Below are positions 40,821 through 48,963 of a stretch of 64,000 nt of DNA, in pieces. The position numbers were made by a program, and so were the translations under genes. Source of the stretch: Geodermatophilus marinus (lineage in GTDB: Bacteria; Actinomycetota; Actinomycetes; Mycobacteriales; Geodermatophilaceae); assembly GCF_003428645.1 (NCBI RefSeq), contig NZ_QVQH01000009.1, positions 121,448 to 185,447 of the forward strand, read 5' to 3'. The notes under the pieces are model-generated. The model did not search any database. It saw nothing but the letters and a program-made list of their open reading frames with translations, and was not told where the DNA came from. The stretch's first letter is position 1; the number at the start of each line of letters is the position of its first letter.

Positions 40821-43814
40821 TCACGGGCAGACGGCGTCCTCGGCGGCCAGTTCGTCGGAACGGCCGGGCTCGGCGAAGGCCTCGGCCAGGGCCTGCCGGC
40901 GTCCCCACGCCCCGGCCCGCCAGGCCAGCGCCCGCCCCAGGGCGCCGGGGGTGCCGTCGACGTGGTCGACACCGTCCCCCGGCCACCAGCCGACCGGCCG
41001 GCCGCCGGCCCGCAGCGGCGCGTGCACCGCGACCTCCCCCGCGGGCAGGTCGGTGCCGAGCCGCGCCGCGGCCAGCGCCGCACCCGGCAGCTCCGCCCAC
41101 GGCTGCCGCCGCACCGGGGTGCTCTCCACCTCCGCCCGGACGACCTCGGAGGCCGGCGGCAGGTCCAGGAGGTCGGCGACCGCGGCCGGGGCGCCGCCCG
41201 CCGGGACGAGGGGCCGGTCGACCAACGGGTGCAGCCACGGCACGTCCAGCACCACCGCGTCGTCGGCCGGCACCACCCGGGCCGGCGCCACCCGGACCCG
41301 CTCCGGCGGGTCGACGTCCACCCCGTCCAGCGCGGCGGCCAGCCGGGCGTACACGCCCGCCAGCACCTCGGGGCGCACGGTGCGGCGCGGGTCGCCGAGC
41401 CGGTCGAGCAGGTCGAGGGCGCCCTCGACGTCGGCGAGCACGTCGGCCACCGAGGCCGGCGGGCGGAGCAGGTCCAGCAGCCGGTCCCCGGCCCGCGCCA
41501 CGTCGTACAGCCCCTGCAGCTCCCGCGCCGCGGGGTGGCGCAGCCGGCCGGGGCGCCGCCCGTCGAGGACCGGGTGGGTCAGCAGCCACCAGCGCAGGTA
41601 CCCCGGCACCCGGACGCCCCCCACGTCGACGTCCGCCCACGCCGCGGCCGGCAGCCCGGCCAGCAGCGCCGGCGCACCGCGCCAGTCGGCGACGAGGTCC
41701 AGGTCGCGGACCGCGGTGAGCACCGGCCACACCGGCGGCGGGGCGTCCGGCGGCAGCCGGTCGAGCACCGCGTCCGCCCACTCCCCGGCGCCGTCGACGT
41801 CGAGGTCGTCCGGGTCCTCGGCGGTGACCAGGGCGAAGCCGTCGAGCACGCCGACGGCGCGCAGCACGGCGGGGTCGCCCACCAGCGGGGAGCCGGTGTC
41901 CAGCGTCCCGAGCGCCCCCGGGGCGAGGACGGCGCCGAGGGGCGAGCCCGGCAGCACGAGCTCGCCGGCCGGCGCCCACCCGCCCTCGGCGTCCGGGAGC
42001 GCCAGGTCGGCCAGCCAGGGCAGCTCGCCGGGCTCGGTGCCGGCCGCGGCGACCAGCGCGAGCACCGCGCCGGCGAGGGCCCCCGGGTCGGCCGCGGCGT
42101 CGTCGACGGCGTCCAGGGACGCCGCCACGGCCGCGCGGACCGCGGGGTCGGCGAGCACCCCGGCCGCGGTCGCCGGCCGGGCACCCAGGCGCTCGAGCAG
42201 CCGGCGGGCCGCCGCGGGGGCGACCGCCCCGGGCTCGGCCAGCCGCAGGCCGAGCGGCGCCAGCCGGTCGACCGGGAGGCCCGGGTCGGGCAGCAGCACC
42301 CCGGCCGGCCCGTGCGCCGTGCGGCCGTCGGCCAGGGGCACCGGCAGGGCGGCCAGCTCCTCCCGGTCGGCGCCGTCCAGCGCGGCGTAGAGCGCGGCCC
42401 ACCAGGCGGGCGGGCGGGCCAGGCCGCGGACCGCCTCCACCACCTCGGCGGTGCCGACCCGGCGCACCCCCAGCGCGGCCAGCGCCGGGGCGTCGCCGCG
42501 GCCCGACCAGCCGGCCGGCAGCAGCCCCGGGACCGCGTCGACGAGCGCGGCCACCCGCTCGGGGCTCGGCTCGGCGAGGGCGGCGGCGCGCCCGGGCGCC
42601 TGGCGCGCGCCGGGGTGCCCGGCCACCGGCAGCCACGCCGTGGACCGCAGCCGGTCGAGCACCGCCGTCCCGAGGGCCGCGTCGAGCGGGGCACCGGCCA
42701 GCCCGACCCGGGGGACGAGGGCGAGGACGGCGGGGTCCGGGCCGAGCCCGGCGACGAGCGCGGCGTAGCCGTCGGCGGCCTCGGCGACCAGGGCGTCGGT
42801 GACCGGGCCGGGCAGCACGTGCCGACGGTCGGGACCGAGCGGGAAGGGTGCCACCAGGCGGGCGGGGAGGGTGAGCGGCTCGTCGCTGGGCGTGGGGGCG
42901 TGCACCTGCTGGGGCAGCGGGAGCGGCGCCGGCCGGCCGTCGTCGTCCAGCGGCACCGCCCAGGTCACCGCGAAGCCGCGGCGCGCCCGCTCCTCCACCG
43001 GACGGTCGGCCAGCAGCGCGGCCGGCAGCTCGCCGGAGCGCCGGGCGCACCGCCAGGTGCTCGTCCGCCCGTCGTCGGTGAGGTCGACCGCGTCACCCCG
43101 CTCCCGGGCCGCCAGGGTGCGCACCACCCCGTCGACGACGACCTCGACCGCCGCCAGCCCCGGCAGGGCCAGCAGCAGCTCGGCGGTCAGCTCCCCGAGC
43201 GCGGCGCGGACCGCGGCGCGCGAGCCGGCCCGCAGCGGCAGCACCACCTCGGTGGCGAACCCCTCCGGCGGGGAGCCCGCCGCCGGCCAGGGCAGCCGCA
43301 GCACCGGTACCGCGCCCTCGCGCCGGGCGAGCTCGCCGGCCAGCGCGGGCACCGCGGCGACCTCCTGGCGGGTGCGCGCGGCGCTGAAGGCCACCCCGCC
43401 GGTCGTGGAGTGCACGACCGGGGCGTCGGTGACCGCCAGGACGGCGGCGAACCCGACACCGAAGCGGCCGACGGTGCCCGCTCCGTCACGCTTGGCCGAC
43501 GCCCGCAGCGTCGCCAGGCCCGCGACGCCGCCGGCGTCCAGCGGGGCCCCGGTGTTGGCCGCCCGCAGCAGCTCCCCGCCCGCCCCGTCACCGGCCAGCT
43601 CCAGGCGCAGCCGCCCGGGCTGCCCCGCCTGCGCGGCCGCGTCCGCGGCGTTCTGCGCCAGCTCGACCAGCAGCCGGTCCCGGTAGCCGCCGCGCACGAG
43701 GTCCTCCTCGGCGTTGGCGTCCTCGCGGAACCGGGCCGGCGAGTCGGCCCAGGCGGCCAGCGCCCGGCGGCGCAGCCCGGCGGTGTCGAAGGGGTCGGGC
43801 ACGCGCGACAGCAT
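40821..43814 (-). CDS. Sacsin N-terminal-like (Hsp90-type GHKL) ATPase protein
   Basis: 997 residues. The first ~200 residues form a GHKL/Hsp90-like ATP site, as in sacsin-repeat proteins: LLVELAQNAADAAA (Asn55, the Mg-ligand position), AANTGAPLDAGGVAGL and GRFGVGFAAVLAVTD (glycine-rich lid). The rest (about 200-997) is alanine/leucine/proline-rich, unrecognised, and probably made of alpha-helical repeats. Family members are widespread in actinobacteria with no proven role; a chaperone-like or partner-recruiting ATPase is a guess. The start is uncertain (ATG 43814 used; GTG 43847 also in frame). Divergent from ppk2. Confidence 0.75.
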   Translation of the reverse strand: MLSRVPDPFDTAGLRRRALAAWADSPARFREDANAEEDLVRGGYRDRLLVELAQNAADAAAQAGQPGRLRLELAGDGAGGELLRAANTGAPLDAGGVAGLATLRASAKRDGAGTVGRFGVGFAAVLAVTDAPVVHSTTGGVAFSAARTRQEVAAVPALAGELARREGAVPVLRLPWPAAGSPPEGFATEVVLPLRAGSRAAVRAALGELTAELLLALPGLAAVEVVVDGVVRTLAARERGDAVDLTDDGRTSTWRCARRSGELPAALLADRPVEERARRGFAVTWAVPLDDDGRPAPLPLPQQVHAPTPSDEPLTLPARLVAPFPLGPDRRHVLPGPVTDALVAEAADGYAALVAGLGPDPAVLALVPRVGLAGAPLDAALGTAVLDRLRSTAWLPVAGHPGARQAPGRAAALAEPSPERVAALVDAVPGLLPAGWSGRGDAPALAALGVRRVGTAEVVEAVRGLARPPAWWAALYAALDGADREELAALPVPLADGRTAHGPAGVLLPDPGLPVDRLAPLGLRLAEPGAVAPAAARRLLERLGARPATAAGVLADPAVRAAVAASLDAVDDAAADPGALAGAVLALVAAAGTEPGELPWLADLALPDAEGGWAPAGELVLPGSPLGAVLAPGALGTLDTGSPLVGDPAVLRAVGVLDGFALVTAEDPDDLDVDGAGEWADAVLDRLPPDAPPPVWPVLTAVRDLDLVADWRGAPALLAGLPAAAWADVDVGGVRVPGYLRWWLLTHPVLDGRRPGRLRHPAARELQGLYDVARAGDRLLDLLRPPASVADVLADVEGALDLLDRLGDPRRTVRPEVLAGVYARLAAALDGVDVDPPERVRVAPARVVPADDAVVLDVPWLHPLVDRPLVPAGGAPAAVADLLDLPPASEVVRAEVESTPVRRQPWAELPGAALAAARLGTDLPAGEVAVHAPLRAGGRPVGWWPGDGVDHVDGTPGALGRALAWRAGAWGRRQALAEAFAEPGRSDELAAEDAVCP

Positions 43815-43873
43815 CCCAAGGACGCGCCGTTCGGGCGCGTGGAACACCCGGCCCCGCGGGTACCGGGTGCGCC

Positions 43874-44806
43874 GTGAGCGAGATCGACGTCTCCAGGTAC
43901 CGGCTCAACGCGCTCCCGGACGAGAACTCCGACGAGGACTGGGACGACGACCGGGAGCTGTTCGGCCCGGACGGGCAGCGGGTCGACACCTGGAAGGAGG
44001 GCTACCCCTACGACGAGCGGCTGCACCGCCGCGAGTACGAGATCGAGAAGCGGCGGCTGCAGATCCAGCTGCTCCGCCTGCAGTACTGGGTGAAGGAGAA
44101 CGGCGAGCGGCTCGTCGTCCTGTTCGAGGGCCGGGACGCCGCGGGCAAGGGCGGCACGATCAAGCGCTTCACCGAGCACCTCAACCCGCGCGGCCTCCGG
44201 GTGGTGGCACTGGACAAGCCCTCCGAGCGCGAGCAGACCCAGTGGTACTTCCAGCGCTACGTCGGGCACCTGCCGGCGGCCGGGGAGATCGTCCTGTTCG
44301 ACCGCTCCTGGTACAACCGCGCCGGCGTGGAGCGGGTGATGGGCTACGCCACCCACGAGCAGTACGAGCAGTTCATGCGGCAGGCGCCGGAGTTCGAGCG
44401 GATGCTGGTCGACAGCGGCATCCGGCTGGTCAAGTTCTGGTTCTCGGTGTCCCGCCGGGAGCAGCGGACGCGGTTCATCGTGCGCCACATCGACCCGGTC
44501 CGGCAGTGGAAGCTCTCCCCCACCGACCTGGCCTCGCTCGACAGGTGGGACGACTACACCGCGGCCAAGGAGGCGATGTTCGCCGCCACGGACACCGAGT
44601 GGGCGCCCTGGACGGTGATCAAGAGCAACGACAAGAAGCGGGCCCGGCTGGAGGCGCTGCGCCACGTGCTGTGCCGGATGCCCTACGACGACAAGGACGA
44701 GTCCGTGGTCGGCCGACCCGACCCGCTCGTCGTGGTGGCCGCCGCCGACGTGCTGGAGTCCGACCGGGCGGCGCTGGAGCGCGAGGACCTGCTCCCGGCC
44801 GGCTGA
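43874..44806 (+). CDS. ppk2: Polyphosphate kinase 2 (PPK2) family protein
   Basis: 310 residues. PPK2 transfers phosphate between polyphosphate and nucleotides (class I: polyP plus NDP to NTP). Walker A GRDAAGKGGT (86-95), Walker B VLFDRSWYNRAGVERVMG and the lid region with SVSRREQRTRF, DPVRQWKLSPTDLAS and WTVIKSNDKKRARL are all conserved. Length and single domain fit class I. The acidic N-terminus (DENSDEDWDDDREL) is typical of actinobacterial members. GTG start. Divergent from the sacsin-like gene. Confidence 0.9.
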   Translation: MSEIDVSRYRLNALPDENSDEDWDDDRELFGPDGQRVDTWKEGYPYDERLHRREYEIEKRRLQIQLLRLQYWVKENGERLVVLFEGRDAAGKGGTIKRFTEHLNPRGLRVVALDKPSEREQTQWYFQRYVGHLPAAGEIVLFDRSWYNRAGVERVMGYATHEQYEQFMRQAPEFERMLVDSGIRLVKFWFSVSRREQRTRFIVRHIDPVRQWKLSPTDLASLDRWDDYTAAKEAMFAATDTEWAPWTVIKSNDKKRARLEALRHVLCRMPYDDKDESVVGRPDPLVVVAAADVLESDRAALEREDLLPAG

Positions 44807-44886
44807 GGCAGCGTCCGCCCCCCGGGGCGGCGTCCGGCCCCCCGAGGCGGCGTCCGGCCCGACTGGGGCGGCGTTCCGCCCGCCAC
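44807..44886. repeat. Four imperfect ~20-base tandem repeats
   Basis: Units GGCAGCGTCCGCC / GGCGGCGTCCGGCC / GGCGGCGTCCGGCC / GGCGGCGTTCCGCC start at 44807, 44826, 44846 and 44867. They directly follow the ppk2 stop codon and end just before the IclR promoter. Could be a terminator or a decayed intergenic repeat. Confidence 0.6.
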
Positions 44887-44899
44887 AGGTGGCGGGGGC

Positions 44900-44905
44900 T
44901 ACGGT
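44900..44905 (+). promoter_or_regulatory. -10 element of probable leaderless IclR promoter
   Basis: TACGGT ends six bases before the ATG at 44912; no ribosome site is seen. Confidence 0.5.
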
Positions 44906-44911
44906 TCCGCC

Positions 44912-45742
44912 ATGTCGAACGCGGGCCCCGGCGCGCCCCCCGACGCGGAGCCGCCGGCCGGGTCGGCACCGGGACCCGCCCCGGCGTCGGCGACCTCGGT
45001 GGACAACGCCCTCCGGCTCCTCCAGCTGGTCGGGGAGCGCCAGGCGCTGCGCGTGGCCGAGGCCGCCGACCTGCTGGGGGTGGCCCGCTCCACCGCGCAC
45101 CGGCTGCTCACCGCCCTCCGCCGGCGCGGCTTCGTCGTCCAGGACCGGCCCAACGGCGCCTACCGGCCCGGGCCGGCCCTCTACGAGGTCGGCCTGGCGG
45201 TGGCCGGCCGCGTCGACGTCCGGCGGCTGGCCCGGCCCGTGCTCGAGCAGCTGCGCGAGGAGACGCAGGAGACGGCGAGCCTGGCGGTGCTGGAGGGGCC
45301 CACGATCCGCTTCGTCGACGGCGTGGAGAGCACCCGCTCGGTGCGCGTCGGCAACCGGGTGGGCGTCGTCCGCCCGGCGCACGCGACCGCCGTCGGGAAG
45401 GCCGTGCTCGCCGCGCTCCCGGAGGAGGAGCTGGCCCGTCTCTACCCGGCCGGCCGGCTCCCCCCGGCCGCCACGGCGGCCGCCATCGGCGACCTCGGCA
45501 CCCTGCGCGCGGAGCTGGCCCGGGTGCGCACCCGCGGCTACGCGGTCAACTGGGAGGAGAGCGCCGACGGCATGTGCGCGGTGGGCGTCGCGCTGCGCAC
45601 CCCGCTCGGCCACCCCCGCGCCGCGCTGGGGATCGCGGCGCCGATCAGCCGGGTGCGGGACGTGGCGGGCATCGAGGCCCTCGCGCCCGTACTCCTGCGC
45701 GGCGCCGACCTGGTGCACCGCCGGCTGCAGGAAGGCGGCTGA
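44912..45742 (+). CDS. IclR-family transcriptional regulator
   Basis: 276 residues. A proline/alanine-rich disordered N-terminus (about 1-28), winged helix-turn-helix (TSVDNALRLLQLVGERQALR, EAADLLGVARSTAHRLLTAL, GFVVQDRPNGAYRPGP) and the IclR effector domain (about 100-270: VLEQLREETQETASLAVLEG, RVGVVRPAHATAVGKAVLA, ARVRTRGYAVNWEESADGM, VGVALRTPLGHPRAALGIAA). The effector is unknown. It precedes a binding-protein/monooxygenase operon by 117 bases and probably represses or activates it through the palindrome at 45785-45799. Confidence 0.88.
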   Translation: MSNAGPGAPPDAEPPAGSAPGPAPASATSVDNALRLLQLVGERQALRVAEAADLLGVARSTAHRLLTALRRRGFVVQDRPNGAYRPGPALYEVGLAVAGRVDVRRLARPVLEQLREETQETASLAVLEGPTIRFVDGVESTRSVRVGNRVGVVRPAHATAVGKAVLAALPEEELARLYPAGRLPPAATAAAIGDLGTLRAELARVRTRGYAVNWEESADGMCAVGVALRTPLGHPRAALGIAAPISRVRDVAGIEALAPVLLRGADLVHRRLQEGG

Positions 45743-45784
45743 GGGGATTCGACTCTGCGAAACCTTCTCGGATACCTGGTCCGT

Positions 45785-45806
45785 CCAGCGGAACGCTGGT
45801 TAGGGT
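45785..45806 (+). promoter_or_regulatory. Candidate IclR operator plus -10 of the binding-protein operon
   Basis: Perfect palindrome CCAGCG-GAA-CGCTGG (45785-45799) immediately upstream of TAGGGT (45801-45806), a likely -10 element. The 5' leader would be about 48 bases with an AGAGGAGA ribosome site before ATG 45860. The operator would occupy the -35/-10 spacer, fitting repression. Confidence 0.5.
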
Positions 45807-45859
45807 TTCCGGGACGGGTGACGCCGGCCACACGGTGCCCCGCAGCGAGAGGAGACCCC

Positions 45860-46834
45860 ATGACCACCCGGTCCCGACCTGCCGCCGCCCTCACCGCGGC
45901 GGCGCTGCTCCTGACCTCCTGCGGTGGCTCCGACACCGCGTCCGGGGACGGCGGCGGGGAGGAGGGCGGGCTGACGACGGTCACCGTCGCCGACACCGCG
46001 GGCGCGCCGCTGGTCTTCCTGACCTACGGCGAGCAGGAGGGGCACTTCGAGGACGCCGGCCTGGACCTGGAGATCACCGCGTCGGCCGGTGGCGCCACCG
46101 TCATCCCGCAGCTGGTCGGCGGCGACCTCGACGTCGCCGGGTCCAACGTCGTGTCGGTGCTCATCGCGGTCGGCGAGGGCCTGCCGCTGCGCATGGTCGC
46201 CGGCGGCACGAGCACCTCGCAGGACCCGGAGCAGGACTTCTCGGCGCTCATGGTGCGCGCGGACAGCCCGGTCACCGACATCAGCCAGCTCGAGGGCCAG
46301 CGGGTCGCGGTCAACACCCTGCGCAACATCAACGACATCGTGCTCGGCTCGATGCTCGAGGACGCCGGCCTCGAGTACGACAGCGTCGAGTTCGTCGAGC
46401 TGCCCTTCCCCGACATGGCGGCGGCGGTGCTGGCCGGGGACGTGGCGGCGGCCGCGGTGATCGAGCCGTTCGTCACCGCGGCCGAGGACCAGGGCCTGCG
46501 GATCATCGGCCGCCCGTACAGCGACCTGCGCCCGGGGCTGCAGATCGGCACCTACGTGATGAGCGCGCAGGCGGTCCAGGAGCGCCCGGAGGTCGCCGAG
46601 GCCTTCCTGGCCGGCGTCGAGGCCACCGCGGCGGCCATCGAGGCGGACCCGGAGGCCTTCCGCGCCGCCATCCCGGAGATCAGCGACATCCCGGAAGAGG
46701 TCGCGCAGGACGTGCGGATCAACCGCTGGCAGGGCGGCACCGACGTGGAGTCGCTGGAGCTGATCCAGGAGCTGATGCTCCGCTACGGCCTGATCGAGGA
46801 GCCCGTCGACCTCGACGAGGTCGTGGTCGGATGA
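45860..46834 (+). CDS. NitT/TauT-type ABC transporter binding lipoprotein (orphan)
   Basis: 324 residues. Lipoprotein signal with lipobox LLTSC (Cys21), a glycine/glutamate-rich linker, then an SsuA/THI5/NMT1-like binding fold (TTVTVADTAGAPLVFLTYGE, GHFEDAGLDLEI, GGDLDVAGSNVVSVLIAVGE, LEGQRVAVNTLRNINDIVLG, AAAVIEPFVTAAEDQGLRI). Such proteins bind sulfonates, taurine, nitrate, pyrimidines or aromatic acids. No permease or ATPase gene is nearby, so the rest of the transporter is elsewhere or shared. Its stop overlaps the monooxygenase start (ATGA), so it is likely specific to that enzyme's substrate. Confidence 0.85.
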   Translation: MTTRSRPAAALTAAALLLTSCGGSDTASGDGGGEEGGLTTVTVADTAGAPLVFLTYGEQEGHFEDAGLDLEITASAGGATVIPQLVGGDLDVAGSNVVSVLIAVGEGLPLRMVAGGTSTSQDPEQDFSALMVRADSPVTDISQLEGQRVAVNTLRNINDIVLGSMLEDAGLEYDSVEFVELPFPDMAAAVLAGDVAAAAVIEPFVTAAEDQGLRIIGRPYSDLRPGLQIGTYVMSAQAVQERPEVAEAFLAGVEATAAAIEADPEAFRAAIPEISDIPEEVAQDVRINRWQGGTDVESLELIQELMLRYGLIEEPVDLDEVVVG

Positions 46835-48405
46835 CCGGCCGGCGGATCCGCACCCGGGTCGCCGTCGTCGGCGGGGGGCCGGTCGGGACGGCGCTGGCCA
46901 TCGCGCTCGGGCAGGCCGGCGTCGGGTGCGCGGTGGTGGAGCGCCGCGCCGAGCCCCAGCCGGTCCCGAAGGGGCAGAACCTGACCCAGCGGACGATGGA
47001 GCTGATGCGGGCCTGGGGGGCCGAGGACCGCGTCCGCGCCGGGCGCACCACCTCCCGGGAGCACGAGGTCGGCGGCGTCACCACCTACGGCACCCTGCTC
47101 GGGGAGTACGCCTACGAGTGGCACCGGCGGGCCGCCGTCCGGCCGTTCTACGCCGCGGACAACGAGCGCCTCCCGCAGTACAACACCGAGCGCGCCCTCC
47201 GGGCGCGCGCCGCGGAGGTGCCGGGCGTGCAGTTCCTCGCCCCCTGGCGGGCGGAGGAGGTCCGCGCGTCCGCCGACGGCGTGCTCGTCCGGGCGCGGGA
47301 CGCCTCGGGCGGGGTGCTGGAGGTCGAGGCCGACTACGCCGTGGGCTGCGACGGCAGCCGGTCGCTGGTCCGCGAGGCCGCCGGGATCCCGCAGACCCGG
47401 ACCGACCACGAGCAGCTCATGGTGCTCCTGGTCTTCCGGTCCCGGCAGCTCGACGGCCTGCTGGAGCGCTACCCGGGGACGTCCTACTTCAACGTCCTGC
47501 ACCCCGCCCTGGAGGGCTACTGGCAGTTCTTCGGCCGGGTCGACGCCCGCGGGACGTGGTTCTTCCACGCCCCGGTCGACCGGGCCGCCGCGGACGGCGC
47601 CACGGACTTCCGGCCGCTGCTGTGGCGGGCGGCGGGCGCGGAGTTCGACGCCGACATCGAGCACGTCGGCTTCTGGGACATGCGCTTCGCCCTCGCCGAC
47701 CGCTACCGGGCCGGCCGGCTGCTCATCGCCGGCGACGCGGCCCACAGCCACCCGCCCTACGGCGGCTACGGCATCAACACCGGCTTCGAGGACGCCGCGA
47801 ACCTGGCCTGGAAGCTCGCCGCCGAGCTGCAGGGGTGGGCGGGCCCGCGGCTGCTCGACTCCTACGACGCCGAGCGGCGACCGGTGTTCGCCTCGCTGCG
47901 CGACGAGTTCATCGCCCGGTCGGTCGAGGTCGACCGGGAGTTCCTGGCGACCCACGACCCGTGCACCGACCGGGCGGCGTTCGAGTCCGCCTGGGCCGCG
48001 CGCGCCGAGGGCGCCCCCGCCGAGGTCGACGCCTACGAGCCGCACTACGAGGGCTCACCGGTCGTCGTCGGCCCCGCCGGGCGGCCCGGCGCCGCGGGCC
48101 GGCACGAGACGCGGGCCCGGCCGGGGCACCACCTGGCCGCCCAGCCCGCGGGCACGGGCGTGGACCTGTTCGACCGGTTGACCGGCGGGCGGTTCGTCCT
48201 CCTCCGGGCCGGGTCCGCCGGGGACCGGCTGGCCGCGGCCGCCGGGCAGGCGGCAGTCCCGCTGGACCTGGTGGACGTCGACCCCGCCGTCCGCGACGCC
48301 TACGCGGCCGACCTGGTGCTGGTCCGCCCCGACCAGCACGTCGCGTGGGCCGGGGACTCCGACGAGGACGCCGCAGCCGTGCTGGGCACGGTCACCGGGC
48401 GGTAG
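46831..48405 (+). CDS. FAD-dependent aromatic monooxygenase (PheA/TfdB/MhpA type)
   Basis: 524 residues of the UbiH/PHBH fold: dinucleotide motif VAVVGGGPVGTALAIALG near the start, VGCDGSRSLVREAAGI and the GD motif RLLIAGDAAHSHPPYGGYGI, Asp302. It hydroxylates an aromatic ring using NAD(P)H and O2; the long C-terminal thioredoxin-like region (about 400-524) fits the TfdB/MhpA subgroup. Preferred substrate unknown (phenol, 3-hydroxyphenylpropionate or similar). Overlaps the binding-protein stop by 4 bases, same operon as the IclR-controlled unit. Ends near a bidirectional hairpin. Confidence 0.88.
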   Translation: MTGRRIRTRVAVVGGGPVGTALAIALGQAGVGCAVVERRAEPQPVPKGQNLTQRTMELMRAWGAEDRVRAGRTTSREHEVGGVTTYGTLLGEYAYEWHRRAAVRPFYAADNERLPQYNTERALRARAAEVPGVQFLAPWRAEEVRASADGVLVRARDASGGVLEVEADYAVGCDGSRSLVREAAGIPQTRTDHEQLMVLLVFRSRQLDGLLERYPGTSYFNVLHPALEGYWQFFGRVDARGTWFFHAPVDRAAADGATDFRPLLWRAAGAEFDADIEHVGFWDMRFALADRYRAGRLLIAGDAAHSHPPYGGYGINTGFEDAANLAWKLAAELQGWAGPRLLDSYDAERRPVFASLRDEFIARSVEVDREFLATHDPCTDRAAFESAWAARAEGAPAEVDAYEPHYEGSPVVVGPAGRPGAAGRHETRARPGHHLAAQPAGTGVDLFDRLTGGRFVLLRAGSAGDRLAAAAGQAAVPLDLVDVDPAVRDAYAADLVLVRPDQHVAWAGDSDEDAAAVLGTVTGR

Positions 48406-48431
48406 CAGCGCTCCGGGGCGGTGGCAGCGGA

Positions 48432-48464
48432 CCGCCCCGGCCGGCGCGACGCCGGCCGGGGCGG
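48432..48464. terminator. Bidirectional hairpin terminator
   Basis: Perfect 14-bp stem CCGCCCCGGCCGGC with 5-base GCGAC loop, between the convergent monooxygenase and MaoC genes. Confidence 0.75.
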
Positions 48465-48472
48465 GGTCCGTG

Positions 48473-48940
48473 TCAGAGGTAGTGCCGGAGGACGATCGTG
48501 GCCACGCAGGCCGGCTTGCTCGCGCCCTCGACCTCGAAGGTGGCGGTCTGCAGGGTCTGGATGACGCCCTCGCCGACCTCGGTCACGTCGGTGACGACGG
48601 CCCGGGCCCGCAGCTTGGCGCCGACCGGCACGGGGTTCGGGAAGCGGACCTTCTCGGTGCCGTAGTTCACGGTGAGCGTGAAGCCGGTGTACTGCATGAG
48701 CTCCGGCGCGAACCGGGGCCACAGCGACAGCGTCAGGTAGCCGTGCGCGACCGGGCCGCCGAACGGGCTCTCCTTCTTGGCCCGCTCGACGTCCACGTGG
48801 ATCCACTGGTGGTCGCCGGTGGCGTCGGCGAAGAGGTTGACCATGTCCTGGGTGATCTCCACCCAGTCGGTCGGACCGATCTCCTGGCCGACCAGGCTCT
48901 TGACGCCCTCGATGCCGTCGACGGTGATGGGGGTGGCCAT
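48473..48940 (-). CDS. MaoC-like enoyl-CoA hydratase
   Basis: 155 residues, a single hot-dog-fold MaoC domain: the catalytic motif LFADATGDHQWIHVD (Asp and His), FGGPVAHGYLTLSL and VNYGTEKVRFPNPVPVG. R-specific enoyl-CoA hydratases of this type hydrate 2-enoyl-CoA in beta-oxidation-like paths. Start ATG 48940 with an AGGAGA ribosome site. Last gene of the PaaX-linked catabolic run, 23 bases after the acyl-CoA synthetase gene. Confidence 0.85.
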   Translation of the reverse strand: MATPITVDGIEGVKSLVGQEIGPTDWVEITQDMVNLFADATGDHQWIHVDVERAKKESPFGGPVAHGYLTLSLWPRFAPELMQYTGFTLTVNYGTEKVRFPNPVPVGAKLRARAVVTDVTEVGEGVIQTLQTATFEVEGASKPACVATIVLRHYL

Positions 48941-48963
48941 GGGGTTCTCCTGTCCTTCGGGGG

